Source of the DNA: JBBRWO01 sp964388455
GTDB lineage: Bacteria; Actinomycetota; Coriobacteriia; Anaerosomatales; JAAXUF01
DNA: 16,064 nucleotides
Assembly (NCBI GenBank): GCA_964388455.1
Contig: CAYMAN010000037.1
Span: 1-16,064, forward strand
Reading direction: 5' to 3'
Part shown: positions 7,119 through 15,141 of the stretch, piece after piece
Layout: every line of letters starts with the position of its first letter
Numbering within the stretch: the stretch's first letter is position 1
Translations under genes and position numbers: made by a program
The notes under the pieces: generated by a model
The model's database searches: none
What the model saw: the letters and a program-made list of their open reading frames with translations, nothing else
Told to the model about the DNA's origin: nothing

Positions 7119-8573
7119 GTGCTGACCCTCATTGTGTTCTTGCCGCTCGTCGGAGCCGTACTCTGCGCGTTGCTGCCTAAGGATCGTCCCACATGGCCGC
7201 GCGCGGTGGCAGCTGCCGTTACCGCGATTGACCTGGCGCTCGTGAGCTGGGTCGTTTACGCGTTTCAGCCGGGTGGCGGCTTCCAGTTCGTTGAGAAGGT
7301 CGCCTGGGTTCCTGCGGTGGACATCAACTACACGCTCGCCGTTGATGGCATCTCGCTGCCGTTGCTCTTCCTTTCGGCGTTGCTGTCGTTCCTCGCCGTG
7401 ATCGCATCGTTCAAGGTCGACAACAAGCCGTCGTTTTACTTTGCGATGCTGCTGTTGCTGCAGGTCGGCATGAACGGCGTGTTCATCGCCCTCGACTTCG
7501 TGCTGTTCTACGTCTTCTGGGAGCTTGTCCTTGTTCCGATGTACTTCCTCATCGCGCAGTGGGGTGGCGAGCGTCGCGAGTACGCCTCGATCAAGTTCTT
7601 CCTCTACACGCTGCTCGGCTCAGTGTTCATGCTGGTGGGCATCATCGCCCTGTACCTGAAAACCGGTAGCTTCGACATGGTGCGGCTTGCGCTCATCGGG
7701 GGCATGCTCCCGGCGGGCTTCCAGTGGTGGCTGTTTCTCGCGTTCTTCCTCGGCTTCGCGGTCAAGGTACCGATGTTTCCGCTGCACACGTGGCTGCCTG
7801 ACGCGCACGTCGAGGCACCGACCGCCGCGTCGGTCCTGCTTGCCGGCGTGCTGCTGAAGATGGGCACCTACGGATTTCTGCGCGTCTCGCTGCCGATGCT
7901 CCCCGATGCCTTTGACTCCTGGCGCTGGTTCCTGGCCGTGCTCGCGATGATCTCGATTCTGTACGGTGCGATCGTCGCGTTCGCGCAGACGGACCTCAAG
8001 AAGCTCGTCGCGTACTCGTCTGTGTCGCACATGGGCTTTGCGATGCTGGGCATCTCGGCCGGTACGGCGATCGGCATCAACGGCGCGATGGCGGTCAACT
8101 TCAGTCATGGTCTGACGACCGGCCTGCTGTTCTTCCTGGTCGGCATGATCTACGAGCGCGCACACACCCGAGAGATTGCGAAGATCTCCGGAGTCGCGAA
8201 CCAGATGCCGGTGCTCGCGGGCATACTGGCGTTCTCGGCGTTCGCTTCGATGGGGCTTCCGGGCCTGTCCGGGTTCGTCGGCGAGTTCCTGTCGCTGCTG
8301 GGTGCCTGGCAGTCGGACCTGGCGCGCTGGGTCGTCATTGGATCGGGGCTTGGTGTGCTGTTCGGTGCGGCCTACATCCTGTGGATGATTCAGCGAGTAG
8401 TGCTTGGCCAGCCATCACACGTCATTGCAGATGCGCCGGACGCGTCGCCTCGTGAGCTCTTTCTAGCCGGACCTCTGGTCTTTCTCACAATTGCGGTAGG
8501 CCTCAACTGGAACCTTCTGCTGCAGTACACAGACCCTGCGGCGCGTATGCTCGCTCGAATCGTTGGGGTCTAA
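7119..8573 (+). CDS. nuoM: NADH-quinone oxidoreductase subunit M
   Basis: NuoM is the middle antiporter-like pumping subunit of the membrane arm. The 484-residue product has about fourteen membrane segments. Glu135 (FWELVLVPMYFLIAQWGG) and Lys216 (FAVKVPMFPLHTWLPDAHVEAPT) are the conserved channel residues, and DLKKLVAYSSVSHMGF follows as expected. The start is a GTG at 7119, eight bases after AAAGGGG (7104-7110) and three bases after the nuoL stop. Its TAA stop directly abuts the nuoN start. Confidence 0.97.
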   Translation: MLTLIVFLPLVGAVLCALLPKDRPTWPRAVAAAVTAIDLALVSWVVYAFQPGGGFQFVEKVAWVPAVDINYTLAVDGISLPLLFLSALLSFLAVIASFKVDNKPSFYFAMLLLLQVGMNGVFIALDFVLFYVFWELVLVPMYFLIAQWGGERREYASIKFFLYTLLGSVFMLVGIIALYLKTGSFDMVRLALIGGMLPAGFQWWLFLAFFLGFAVKVPMFPLHTWLPDAHVEAPTAASVLLAGVLLKMGTYGFLRVSLPMLPDAFDSWRWFLAVLAMISILYGAIVAFAQTDLKKLVAYSSVSHMGFAMLGISAGTAIGINGAMAVNFSHGLTTGLLFFLVGMIYERAHTREIAKISGVANQMPVLAGILAFSAFASMGLPGLSGFVGEFLSLLGAWQSDLARWVVIGSGLGVLFGAAYILWMIQRVVLGQPSHVIADAPDASPRELFLAGPLVFLTIAVGLNWNLLLQYTDPAARMLARIVGV

Positions 8574-9944
8574 GTGGCGGGATACGTTCTCATACTCCCG
8601 GAGATCCTCGTTCTGGCAGCTGCCTTTTGGGCGCTGTTCGCCGAGGTTCTGCCCGGTCGTGATCGAGGTGCTGCGTGGGCCGGAGTCATCGCGACCTCCG
8701 TCGCCGCCGTGCTCGCCGCGGTGCTCCCCTTGGCCGCTGGTCCCTTCCCGGGTCACCTCGCTTTCGACGGCCCGGCCCGGTTCGCTCGGGTGGCCGTCTT
8801 GGTGCTCTCGGCGGCGTGGCTGTTGTGGACCGCGGGTCGTGGCGTAGGTCGGATTCGCGAGGCTGTCGCACTGTCGCTCTTTGCCACGCTGGGCGCGATG
8901 CTGATGGCCGGCGCGACCGAGATCGTCACCCTGGTGCTCGCAATCGAGCTCGCCACGATGCCGGCGTACGTCCTCATCGGCTACAAGCGTAACGACGTGC
9001 GAGGGCTTGAGGGTGCGCTCAAGTACTTCCTGCTCTCGCTGCTGACTTCGCTCGTCATGCTGTATGGGTTCTCGTTCGTGTACGGCATCTCCGGCAGCAC
9101 TCGGTTCGCAGAGATCGACCTCTCGGGCGCGGGCACCTTGGGCCTTGTCGCAATACTCCTGGCACTTGCGGGAATGTTCGCGAAGCTTTCGGCCGCACCG
9201 TTCCACTACTGGGCGCCCGATGCCTACGAGGGTGCGTCGCCCTGGACCGTCGCATTCATCTCGACGGTGCCAAAGGTCGCGGGCGCCATCGCGACGGTCA
9301 GATTGCTCTCGGTCGTCGCACCCGGCTCCTCGCAGACCACCACGGTGATCGCCGTTGTCGCTGCCGCTTCGATGCTGCTCGGCAATCTCGGCGCGCTTAC
9401 GCAGTCCGACGTCCGACGCATGATGGCGTACTCCGGCGTCGCTCACTCGGGCTACCTGCTGCTCGCGGCGGCGACGCTCTCCGGTAGCGGATTCATGGCG
9501 GCCATCTTCTACGCGGTCGCCTATTCGATCCCGTCACTCGGCGTGATGCTCGTGGTCGCCGAGGAGGGCCCCGCGGTCAGCGACTTCAACGGACTGGCAG
9601 CTCGTCGACCGGCGACCGCCTGGGCAGTCGTCGTGATGCTGCTGTCACTCATCGGAATCCCTCCGCTTGCGGGCTTCTTCGGTAAGCTGTTTCTCTTCCA
9701 GGCGGCGCTCGGTAGCGGCTTGACGGCGTTGGTTGTGCTGGCCGTGATGATGAGCGTGGTGTCTGCGGGCTACTACCTGCGCATCGTCCGAGCCATGTTC
9801 TTCGCCGAGGAGGAGTCGGGCCATCACGGCGCGGTCGAGAGTCGCTCGGCGGGAATCGCGATCGCGGTGTGTGTTCTCGCGGTCATCGCGATGGGCATCG
9901 CAGCGGGTCCGCTCCTTGGCGCTCTGGGAGAATTCGTCCGCTAG
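8574..9944 (+). CDS. nuoN: NADH-quinone oxidoreductase subunit N
   Basis: NuoN is the antiporter-like pumping subunit nearest to NuoK. The 456-residue product has about thirteen to fourteen membrane segments. Glu125 (LAIELATMPAYVLIGYKR) and Lys204 (FAKLSAAPFHYWAPDAYEGAS) match the family's channel residues, and SDVRRMMAYSGVAHSGYLL is typical. The GTG start at 8574 immediately follows the nuoM stop; only a modest GGGG (8565-8568) precedes it, so coupling to nuoM is likely. It is the last nuo gene. Confidence 0.97.
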   Translation: MAGYVLILPEILVLAAAFWALFAEVLPGRDRGAAWAGVIATSVAAVLAAVLPLAAGPFPGHLAFDGPARFARVAVLVLSAAWLLWTAGRGVGRIREAVALSLFATLGAMLMAGATEIVTLVLAIELATMPAYVLIGYKRNDVRGLEGALKYFLLSLLTSLVMLYGFSFVYGISGSTRFAEIDLSGAGTLGLVAILLALAGMFAKLSAAPFHYWAPDAYEGASPWTVAFISTVPKVAGAIATVRLLSVVAPGSSQTTTVIAVVAAASMLLGNLGALTQSDVRRMMAYSGVAHSGYLLLAAATLSGSGFMAAIFYAVAYSIPSLGVMLVVAEEGPAVSDFNGLAARRPATAWAVVVMLLSLIGIPPLAGFFGKLFLFQAALGSGLTALVVLAVMMSVVSAGYYLRIVRAMFFAEEESGHHGAVESRSAGIAIAVCVLAVIAMGIAAGPLLGALGEFVR

Positions 9945-10072
9945 CAGGGCCGGGGGCCGGCTGATCGGTTGGTATGTGCTTTCGGTGGAACCACGCATCG
10001 TCGTGTGAATGGGTAGTATTGTTGCTGCTCAAGCTGTACGACGGGCATCCCGAATCCACGCCGAGGTGAGTC
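9945..10072 (+). other. nuoN-htrA intergenic region
   Basis: This 128-base gap separates the nuo cluster from the protease gene. Near its start CCGG-GGG-CCGG (9951-9961 region) can form a short GC-rich hairpin, but no T run follows, so termination here is doubtful. TAGTAT at 10014-10019 resembles a -10 element without a fitting -35 at 16-18 bases. GGAACC at 9987-9992 resembles the -35 of ECF sigma factors, but I see no matching -10. GAGGTGA (10063-10069) is the htrA ribosome binding site. Confidence 0.35.
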
Positions 10073-11350
10073 ATGAGCCCTGATGAATTCGATCGCGCTA
10101 GCGAGATCAGTCCGGTTCCGCCGGTACACGACGATGAGCCGCTGCGCGTGTGCGACTACACGGAAGAGAGCGACGCTCCGTGTGAAGAACCTGCGCGGGT
10201 CAGGCACTGGTCCAGCGCTGCGGTCGTGACCGGTGCCGCCCTTGGCGCGGTTGCAGGTGGGATCCTCGTGGCCGCCGGGATGGTGTGGACGCTTGGACTC
10301 ATTCCGGGGGTGACCCCGCTCAAGACGACGCTCGAGGACGCTCCCGCGTCCGCTCCGGCCACGGTGACGATCTCGGCCAAGGGCGTTGCGCTCGATGTGC
10401 CGGAGGCGGTTGCGAGCAAGGTCGTTCCGTCGGTCGTCAACATCACCACCTATCAGTCCCGCACCGATCGGTTCTCTGGCCAGCCAGCGACGGTGGCTGG
10501 AAACGGCTCGGGCGTCATCATCCGCGAGAACGGCTACATCCTCACCAACTATCACGTCGTCGAGAATGCCGACAGGGTGCTGGCGACCGTGGGCGTGGAG
10601 GACAAACCCGCGACCGTGGTGGGCATCGATCCTAAGACCGACCTTGCTGTGATCAAGATCGATGGCACCGGTTACCCGGCAATTGAGCTGGGTCGCTCGG
10701 ACAATCTCAAGGTTGGCCAGTTCGTCATGGCCATCGGTAGCCCGTTTGGTCTCGATAAGACCGTCACCAGCGGCATCATCTCCGCGCTCCAGCGATCGGA
10801 GGAGGTGCAGCAGGGGGCCGACAGCGCCACGACCTACACGAACCTGATTCAGACCGACGCTGCAATCAATCCGGGTAACTCCGGGGGCGCGCTTGTCGAT
10901 GCATCTGGGAGGCTCGTCGGCATCAACACCCTGATCCAGTCACCGGCCGGCGGCGTTGGAGCGGCACAGTCTGCTGGCATAGGATTCGCCATCCCCGTCG
11001 ACTTCGCGTCGTCGATCGCCGAGCAACTCATCACCGATGGCAAAGCGAGTCACGCCTACCTCGGCGTGTCGACGCAGACGGTCGACGAGGAAGTCGCACA
11101 GCTGTATCAGCTACCAGTGAAGAGTGGCGCCTTCGTCGCCTTCGTCCAGCCGGGAGGGCCATCTGACAAGGCCAAGGTGAAGCGCGGCGACATCATCACA
11201 CGCATCGGCGACACGCCGATCACCGGTGTGGCTGATGTCTTCGCCGTGACGCGCCTGCACAAGATCGGCGACACGTTGCCGGTCGAGCTCGTGCGAGCGG
11301 ATCAGAGGCTCACGCTGCAGGTCACGCTCGGCTCTGACGCGATCCGCTGA
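10073..11350 (+). CDS. Membrane-anchored HtrA/DegP-type serine protease with PDZ domain
   Basis: This is a trypsin-like protease of MEROPS family S1C that degrades or processes misfolded envelope proteins. The 425-residue product starts with an acidic cytoplasmic tail (about 1-45, with Cys27 and Cys37), followed by one membrane segment (about 48-75) that anchors the protease outside the cell. The catalytic triad is intact: His161 (TNYHVVENA), Asp190 (KTDLAVIKID) and Ser270 (INPGNSGGAL). One PDZ domain fills about 325-420 (AYLGVSTQTV, then KVKRGDIITRIGDTPITG). The ATG is supported by GAGGTGA ending three bases upstream. The stop overlaps the rlmH start by one base. Which paralogue (HtrA, DegP or PepD) it equals cannot be said. 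Confidence 0.95.
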   Translation: MSPDEFDRASEISPVPPVHDDEPLRVCDYTEESDAPCEEPARVRHWSSAAVVTGAALGAVAGGILVAAGMVWTLGLIPGVTPLKTTLEDAPASAPATVTISAKGVALDVPEAVASKVVPSVVNITTYQSRTDRFSGQPATVAGNGSGVIIRENGYILTNYHVVENADRVLATVGVEDKPATVVGIDPKTDLAVIKIDGTGYPAIELGRSDNLKVGQFVMAIGSPFGLDKTVTSGIISALQRSEEVQQGADSATTYTNLIQTDAAINPGNSGGALVDASGRLVGINTLIQSPAGGVGAAQSAGIGFAIPVDFASSIAEQLITDGKASHAYLGVSTQTVDEEVAQLYQLPVKSGAFVAFVQPGGPSDKAKVKRGDIITRIGDTPITGVADVFAVTRLHKIGDTLPVELVRADQRLTLQVTLGSDAIR

Positions 11351-11814
11351 TGAGACTGTCCGTCATCGCCGTCGGCAAGCTCAAAGAGCGATTCTGGCGA
11401 GAGGCGTGCGAAGAGTACCTCAAGCGACTGTCGGCCTACGCGACTGTCCGCGTCACAGAGGTCGCCGACCGCGACCCTGCGCGAGGAGAGGCGCGCGCCC
11501 TCGCCGAGGAAGGCGCCGATGTACTTCGCGCGATTCCCGAGGGCGCACACGTCATCGCGCTCGACATTGGCGGCAAGCAACTGTCGAGTGAGGCGTTCTC
11601 GGCACGACTCGAGGCGTTGGCACTCGATGGCCGCTCGACGGTGGCCTTTGTGATCGGCGGCTCTGTCGGGCTCGACCCCACGGTTGTCGCGAGAGCCGAC
11701 GAGCGACTATCGCTGGGACCCATGACGCTGCCTCACAATCTCGCCCGAGTGGTTGTGTTGGAGCAGGTCTACCGCGCGTTTCGCATCAGCCGGGGTGAGC
11801 CGTACCACAAATAA
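11350..11814 (+). CDS. rlmH: 23S rRNA (pseudouridine-1915 N3)-methyltransferase
   Basis: RlmH is a SPOUT-class enzyme that uses S-adenosylmethionine to methylate pseudouridine 1915 in helix 69 of 23S rRNA, acting on assembled 70S ribosomes. The 154-residue product has the family length. It starts with MRLSVIAVGKLKERFW and carries VIALDIGGKQLSSEAFS, the cofactor-binding VAFVIGGSVGLDP and the C-terminal knot LGPMTLPHNLARVVVLEQVYRAF, ending in the typical GEPYHK. No Shine-Dalgarno site is visible; the ATG overlaps the protease stop (TGATG), so translation is probably coupled. Its pairing with an HtrA gene also occurs in other Gram-positive bacteria. Confidence 0.96.
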   Translation: MRLSVIAVGKLKERFWREACEEYLKRLSAYATVRVTEVADRDPARGEARALAEEGADVLRAIPEGAHVIALDIGGKQLSSEAFSARLEALALDGRSTVAFVIGGSVGLDPTVVARADERLSLGPMTLPHNLARVVVLEQVYRAFRISRGEPYHK

Positions 11815-11959
11815 CGGCCGGTTCTCCCCGCGCGGTTCGACTTCTGATTCCGGTGACTCCCGCTGTTCGAGAGCGAGCAGAAGGCGCTCGCAACTGCGCC
11901 GTTGTCGAGGCGTCATCTCACCGCCACCCGGTCGGTACCTTGCTCAGGCATGCTGTAGG

Positions 11960-11977
11960 TGAGGCAGATGAGCCTCA
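11960..11977. repeat. Short inverted repeat upstream of the creD-like gene
   Basis: TGAGGC and GCCTCA form a perfect 6-bp inverted repeat around a six-base loop, flanked further out by TGCTC (11941-11945) and GAGCA. It lies about 30 bases before the next start codon in the 191-base gap after rlmH. A second one, GCGAGC/GCTCGC, lies earlier in the gap near 11873-11891. Neither is followed by a T run, so neither is a clear terminator. The gap shows no convincing promoter. Confidence 0.35.
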
Positions 11978-12005
11978 TTCGAGCAGCCCACCAGGGGAGT
12001 CCGAT

Positions 12006-13286
12006 ATGTCAGGCAAGAGACTGTTCGCGATCATCGTGATCTTCGCGTTATCGGCGGCCGCATGGATGGTGCTCGCCGGCTCGGTTCAGATTCGCACCAC
12101 CTCCACCGATGACCGTCTGGGCGACGAGGTGGGCGGCTTGTGGGGATCCCCTCAGATGCAGGAGGCGCCCGAGTTTCGCTACACGCCGACGACCGGCGCG
12201 AACAGGCTCGAGGTCGCCAGCAGCGACATCTCGGCCGACATCGCGCTCGATCAGCGACGCAAAGGCCTCCTGTGGTACGCGACGTACGTGGTCGACTTCA
12301 AGGCAGCGTATGGTCTCAAGAATCCGCTGAAGCGACCGATTGAGACCACCATGACGTTCACGTTTCCGGACCCTGTCGGCACCTACGACGGCTTCGCGGT
12401 CAAAGTGAATGGCCGAGAGGTCCCGGTCACCTACCGCGACGGCAGGGCGAAGGCGAGCTTCGTCATGCCGTCGCTGGCCTCAGCGACCGTCACCACCGGC
12501 TACAAGACCAACGGCATGGAACGGTGGGTCTACGTGCCGAGCCCCGGCGGGGCGGGTGTCGTCCGTGACTTCCGACTCGCCATGGTCACCGACTTTGACA
12601 AGATCGATTTCCCTTCCGATGGCGTATCGCCGACCAGCAGAGAGAGGGCCGCTGACGGGTGGAATCTCACCTGGCAGTACGAGAGCGTCGTGAGCGGTCG
12701 GCCGATCGGACTCGTCATGCCGACGCCGCTGAACCCCGGACCGCTGGTGTCGCGTATAACCGCGTTCGCGCCGGTTTCACTGCTGTTCTTTTTCGCGGCG
12801 CTGATCCTGCTCACGGCGACCAACGGTATCAGGCTCCATCCGGTGCACTACGGATTCCTGGCCGCGGCGTTCTTCGCGTTCGATCTGCTGCTGGCGTACC
12901 TGGCTGACCAGGTGGACATCAATGTCGCCTTCGTGATTGCTGCGGTCGTCTCGGTGGCGTTGGTGGTCGGCTATCTGATGGTGGTCGTTGGCAGGAATCG
13001 TGCGCTGATAGAGATCGCTCTGAGCCAGTTCCTGTTCCTCATTCTGTTCAGCTACAGCTTCTTCTTCACCGGGTTCACCGGGCTTGCCATCACTGTCGGA
13101 TCGGTGCTGACGCTGGCGTACTTCATGATCAAGACGGCACACGTGGACTGGGACGTGGTTTTCCCCAAGAAGGAGCCGAGACAGCCGGCAGCACAGTGGT
13201 CGCCGCAGCCGGTGCCGCAGCCGGTACAGCAGCCTTTGGCACCGCAGGTCGCTCCTGCTGCACCACAAGGCCCATTCGACGACTAG
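12006..13286 (+). CDS. CreD-like integral membrane protein with Pro/Gln-rich tail
   Basis: The 426-residue product resembles the CreD inner-membrane family (PF06123), whose molecular role is poorly known; in enterobacteria it is induced by the CreBC system. A membrane segment (about 5-25) is followed by a region with DRLGDEVGGLWGSPQ, like the family's Arg...WG..Q motif. An extracytoplasmic domain spans about 40-250 and is rich in beta-strand-like sequence. Five membrane segments follow (about 253-273, 280-300, 304-327, 334-356, 359-377), with LHPVHYGFLAAAFF and a closing AHVDW as in CreD. The last ~45 residues are a Pro/Gln/Ala tail. I chose ATG 12006 because AGGGGAG (11993-11999) is six bases upstream, although the frame is open to 11853. 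No creABC homologue lies nearby. Function is unproven. Confidence 0.7.
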   Translation: MSGKRLFAIIVIFALSAAAWMVLAGSVQIRTTSTDDRLGDEVGGLWGSPQMQEAPEFRYTPTTGANRLEVASSDISADIALDQRRKGLLWYATYVVDFKAAYGLKNPLKRPIETTMTFTFPDPVGTYDGFAVKVNGREVPVTYRDGRAKASFVMPSLASATVTTGYKTNGMERWVYVPSPGGAGVVRDFRLAMVTDFDKIDFPSDGVSPTSRERAADGWNLTWQYESVVSGRPIGLVMPTPLNPGPLVSRITAFAPVSLLFFFAALILLTATNGIRLHPVHYGFLAAAFFAFDLLLAYLADQVDINVAFVIAAVVSVALVVGYLMVVVGRNRALIEIALSQFLFLILFSYSFFFTGFTGLAITVGSVLTLAYFMIKTAHVDWDVVFPKKEPRQPAAQWSPQPVPQPVQQPLAPQVAPAAPQGPFDD

Positions 13287-13315
13287 GCGCCTCGCGCGAC
13301 ACTCGTCCTGGACCG

Positions 13316-13350
13316 ACGGCACCCCAGCTTTGAGCAGGGGTGCCGTTTCG
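13316..13350 (+). terminator. Intrinsic terminator after the creD-like gene
   Basis: A perfect 10-bp stem (13316-13325 with 13337-13346) with an eleven-base loop is followed by TTTCGGTT. It starts 29 bases after the stop codon of the creD-like gene and should end that transcript. The T tract is short and broken by CGG, so some read-through to argS is possible. Confidence 0.75.
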
Positions 13351-13358
13351 GTTATCCT
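13330..13358 (+). promoter_or_regulatory. Putative argS promoter overlapping the upstream terminator
   Basis: TTGAGC at 13330-13335 and TATCCT at 13353-13358 are separated by exactly 17 bases, fitting a housekeeping sigma-70/SigA-type promoter (four of six consensus matches in each box). The -35 box lies in the loop of the preceding terminator hairpin. Transcription would begin near 13365, leaving a leader of about 35 bases before argS. The assignment rests on spacing and consensus only. Confidence 0.45.
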
Positions 13359-13399
13359 TGCAGGCCCACACCCGACTGCATCACGGAGGCACGATACCC

Positions 13400-15109
13400 G
13401 TGAAAGACGCGATCTCATCGCTCGTCTCATCCGCTCTGAAGGCCGCGATCGACGCCGGCGAGCTGCCGCTCGATACCGTTCCGGATCCCGCCCTCGAGCG
13501 GCCTCGTGACCCGGCGCATGGCGATTGGGCGACCAGTGTCGCGCTGCGCTCATCCAAGGCTGCCGGGATGAACCCGCGCCAGATAGCAGAGATCGTCTCG
13601 GCGAGGATGACCGGGCACCCGGATGTGGACGCGATTGAGATCGCGGGGCCGGGCTTCATCAACATCAGACTGTCGGCCGCAGCGCTGCAGCGCGTCCTAC
13701 GCGAGGCGCGCGTGCAAGGGCGCGACTTCGGGCGCGGTAACGACGGCGCCGGCAAGCGAGTGCAGGTCGAGTTCGTCTCGGCGAATCCGGTGGGGCCGAT
13801 GCACGTGGGTCACGGACGTTGGGCAGCGCTGGGCGACAGCATGGCGCGCGTTCTTGAGCATTCCGGCTGGAGCGTGGAACGCGAGTTCTACATCAACGAC
13901 GCTGGTGTGCAGATGGACATCTTCGCAAAGTCCGTCGCTGCACGGTATCTCGAGCTGTGTGGCAAGAACGACGTGGTGTTCGAGGACAACTGGTATCAGG
14001 GCGCCTACATCGCTGAGATCGCTCGCGAGATCTACGAAGGCGAGGGCGTGTGTTGGTTTGATTCCACGCCGCGCGAGCGGGAGACGTACTTCAAGCACAA
14101 GGCGTACGCGCAGGTACTCGCGCATCTCAAGGTCGTGTTGTCGGGCATGGGCGTGGAGTTCGACGTGTGGTTCTCGGAGTTGACGCTGCACGAGCAGGGC
14201 GCGGACGGATTGACTGCGATAACGCGCGGCATCGCCGCTCTGCGGGAAGCTGGCTACATCTACGAGCTCGACGGCGCGACGTGGTTCCGGTCGACTGACT
14301 TCGCCGACGACAAGGACCGCGTGCTCATCAAGGCCGACGGCGAGTACACCTACTTCGCGGCCGACATCGCGTATCACAAGAACAAGTTCGACCGCGGCTT
14401 CGACCGCGTCATCAACATCTGGGGCGCCGACCATCACGGCTACGTCGCGCGCATGAAGGCGGCCTGCTCGGCGCTGGGCCATGAGGGTCAGCTCGACGTG
14501 GTCATCGGCCAGCTGGTGAACCTGTTTCGCAACGGCGAGGCCGTCCGCATGAGCAAGCGCACCGGCGAGATGGTCACCTTCGAGGAGCTGCTCGGCGAGG
14601 TGGGTGCTGACGCCGCGCGCTACTGGTTCCTGCGCCGCAGCACGGACCAGCCGGTCGACTTCGATATCGAACTCGCGCGCCAGCAATCCGCCGACAACCC
14701 CGTCTTCTATGTGCAGTACGCCCACGCACGCATCTGCTCGATCATCCGCAAGGCGACCGGCAACGAGTCCGCCGAGTCACCCGTCACGGCAGCTTCGCTC
14801 GCGGCGGAGTTCGTACCTGGCGACACCGACCTGTCGCCGCTCACAGACCCGGCCGAACTCGCGCTCATGCGCAAGCTCTCCGAGTTCGCGGAAGTCGTCG
14901 AGGGCGCCGCGCGCGATCTCGCCCCGCACAAGCTCACCCGCTACGCCGAGGACCTTGCGGCGCAGTTCCACCAGTTCTACACCCAGTGCCGCGTCATGAC
15001 TGACGACCCTGCGCTCACCACCGCGCGGCTCTACGCGGTCGACGCGACCCGCTCGGCGCTCGAGGCGGTACTCGGGTTGCTCGGCGTGGGGGCACCGGAA
15101 CGGATGTGA
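13400..15109 (+). CDS. argS: Arginyl-tRNA synthetase
   Basis: ArgS is a class I aminoacyl-tRNA synthetase that charges tRNA-Arg with arginine using ATP. The 569-residue product has the normal length. An N-terminal tRNA-binding domain (about 1-100, with GPGFINIRLS) precedes the catalytic domain, which begins with EFVSANPVGPMHVGH; the HIGH motif is His135-Val-Gly-His138. The second signature is a degenerate KMSKS, RMSKRTGE at 383-390, as is common in this family. The C-terminal DALR anticodon-binding domain starts near 460 and ends in ATRSALEAVLGLLGV. I chose the GTG at 13400, ten bases after GGAGG (13385-13389); the frame is open to 13340, but that part overlaps the terminator. lysA follows after 57 bases. 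Confidence 0.97.
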   Translation: MKDAISSLVSSALKAAIDAGELPLDTVPDPALERPRDPAHGDWATSVALRSSKAAGMNPRQIAEIVSARMTGHPDVDAIEIAGPGFINIRLSAAALQRVLREARVQGRDFGRGNDGAGKRVQVEFVSANPVGPMHVGHGRWAALGDSMARVLEHSGWSVEREFYINDAGVQMDIFAKSVAARYLELCGKNDVVFEDNWYQGAYIAEIAREIYEGEGVCWFDSTPRERETYFKHKAYAQVLAHLKVVLSGMGVEFDVWFSELTLHEQGADGLTAITRGIAALREAGYIYELDGATWFRSTDFADDKDRVLIKADGEYTYFAADIAYHKNKFDRGFDRVINIWGADHHGYVARMKAACSALGHEGQLDVVIGQLVNLFRNGEAVRMSKRTGEMVTFEELLGEVGADAARYWFLRRSTDQPVDFDIELARQQSADNPVFYVQYAHARICSIIRKATGNESAESPVTAASLAAEFVPGDTDLSPLTDPAELALMRKLSEFAEVVEGAARDLAPHKLTRYAEDLAAQFHQFYTQCRVMTDDPALTTARLYAVDATRSALEAVLGLLGVGAPERM

Positions 15110-15120
15110 CCGACCTAAGG

Positions 15121-15141
15121 CGGCGCTCCAGTGGGGCGCCG
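15121..15141 (+). other. Stable hairpin between argS and lysA
   Basis: CGGCGCTCC (15121-15129) pairs with GGGGCGCCG (15133-15141) around a three-base loop, with one G-T wobble. Only two Ts follow, so it is at best a weak terminator. It may reduce read-through into lysA, stabilise the argS mRNA end, or do nothing. The argS-lysA order conserved in actinobacteria suggests the two genes may still share a transcript. Confidence 0.45.

Noticed and set aside
8463..9446. Long antisense open frame (327 codons) across nuoN
   Set aside because: The translation is rich in Arg, Glu, His, Asp and Gln, as expected for the reverse complement of a membrane protein gene; nuoN on the other strand has full family motifs.
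9945..9970. Possible terminator after nuoN
   Set aside because: The CCGG-GGG-CCGG hairpin is short and has no T run, so I do not call it a terminator; read-through to htrA remains possible.
9987..9992. GGAACC as an ECF sigma-factor -35 for the protease gene
   Set aside because: No matching -10 element is found at the expected distance, so one short match is not enough.
11815..12005. Possible small RNA or tRNA-like element (GGTTCGA at about 11834) after rlmH
   Set aside because: The flanking bases do not form a T arm, no cloverleaf can be built, and the hairpins in this gap are short and lack T runs.
11853..12005. Upstream extension of the creD-like reading frame
   Set aside because: The 51 extra codons lack a family match and would place a charged stretch before the membrane segment; ATG 12006 has AGGGGAG at good spacing.
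13697..14725. Long antisense open frame (342 codons) within argS
   Set aside because: It lies entirely within argS, which has both synthetase signatures; no independent start signal is seen.
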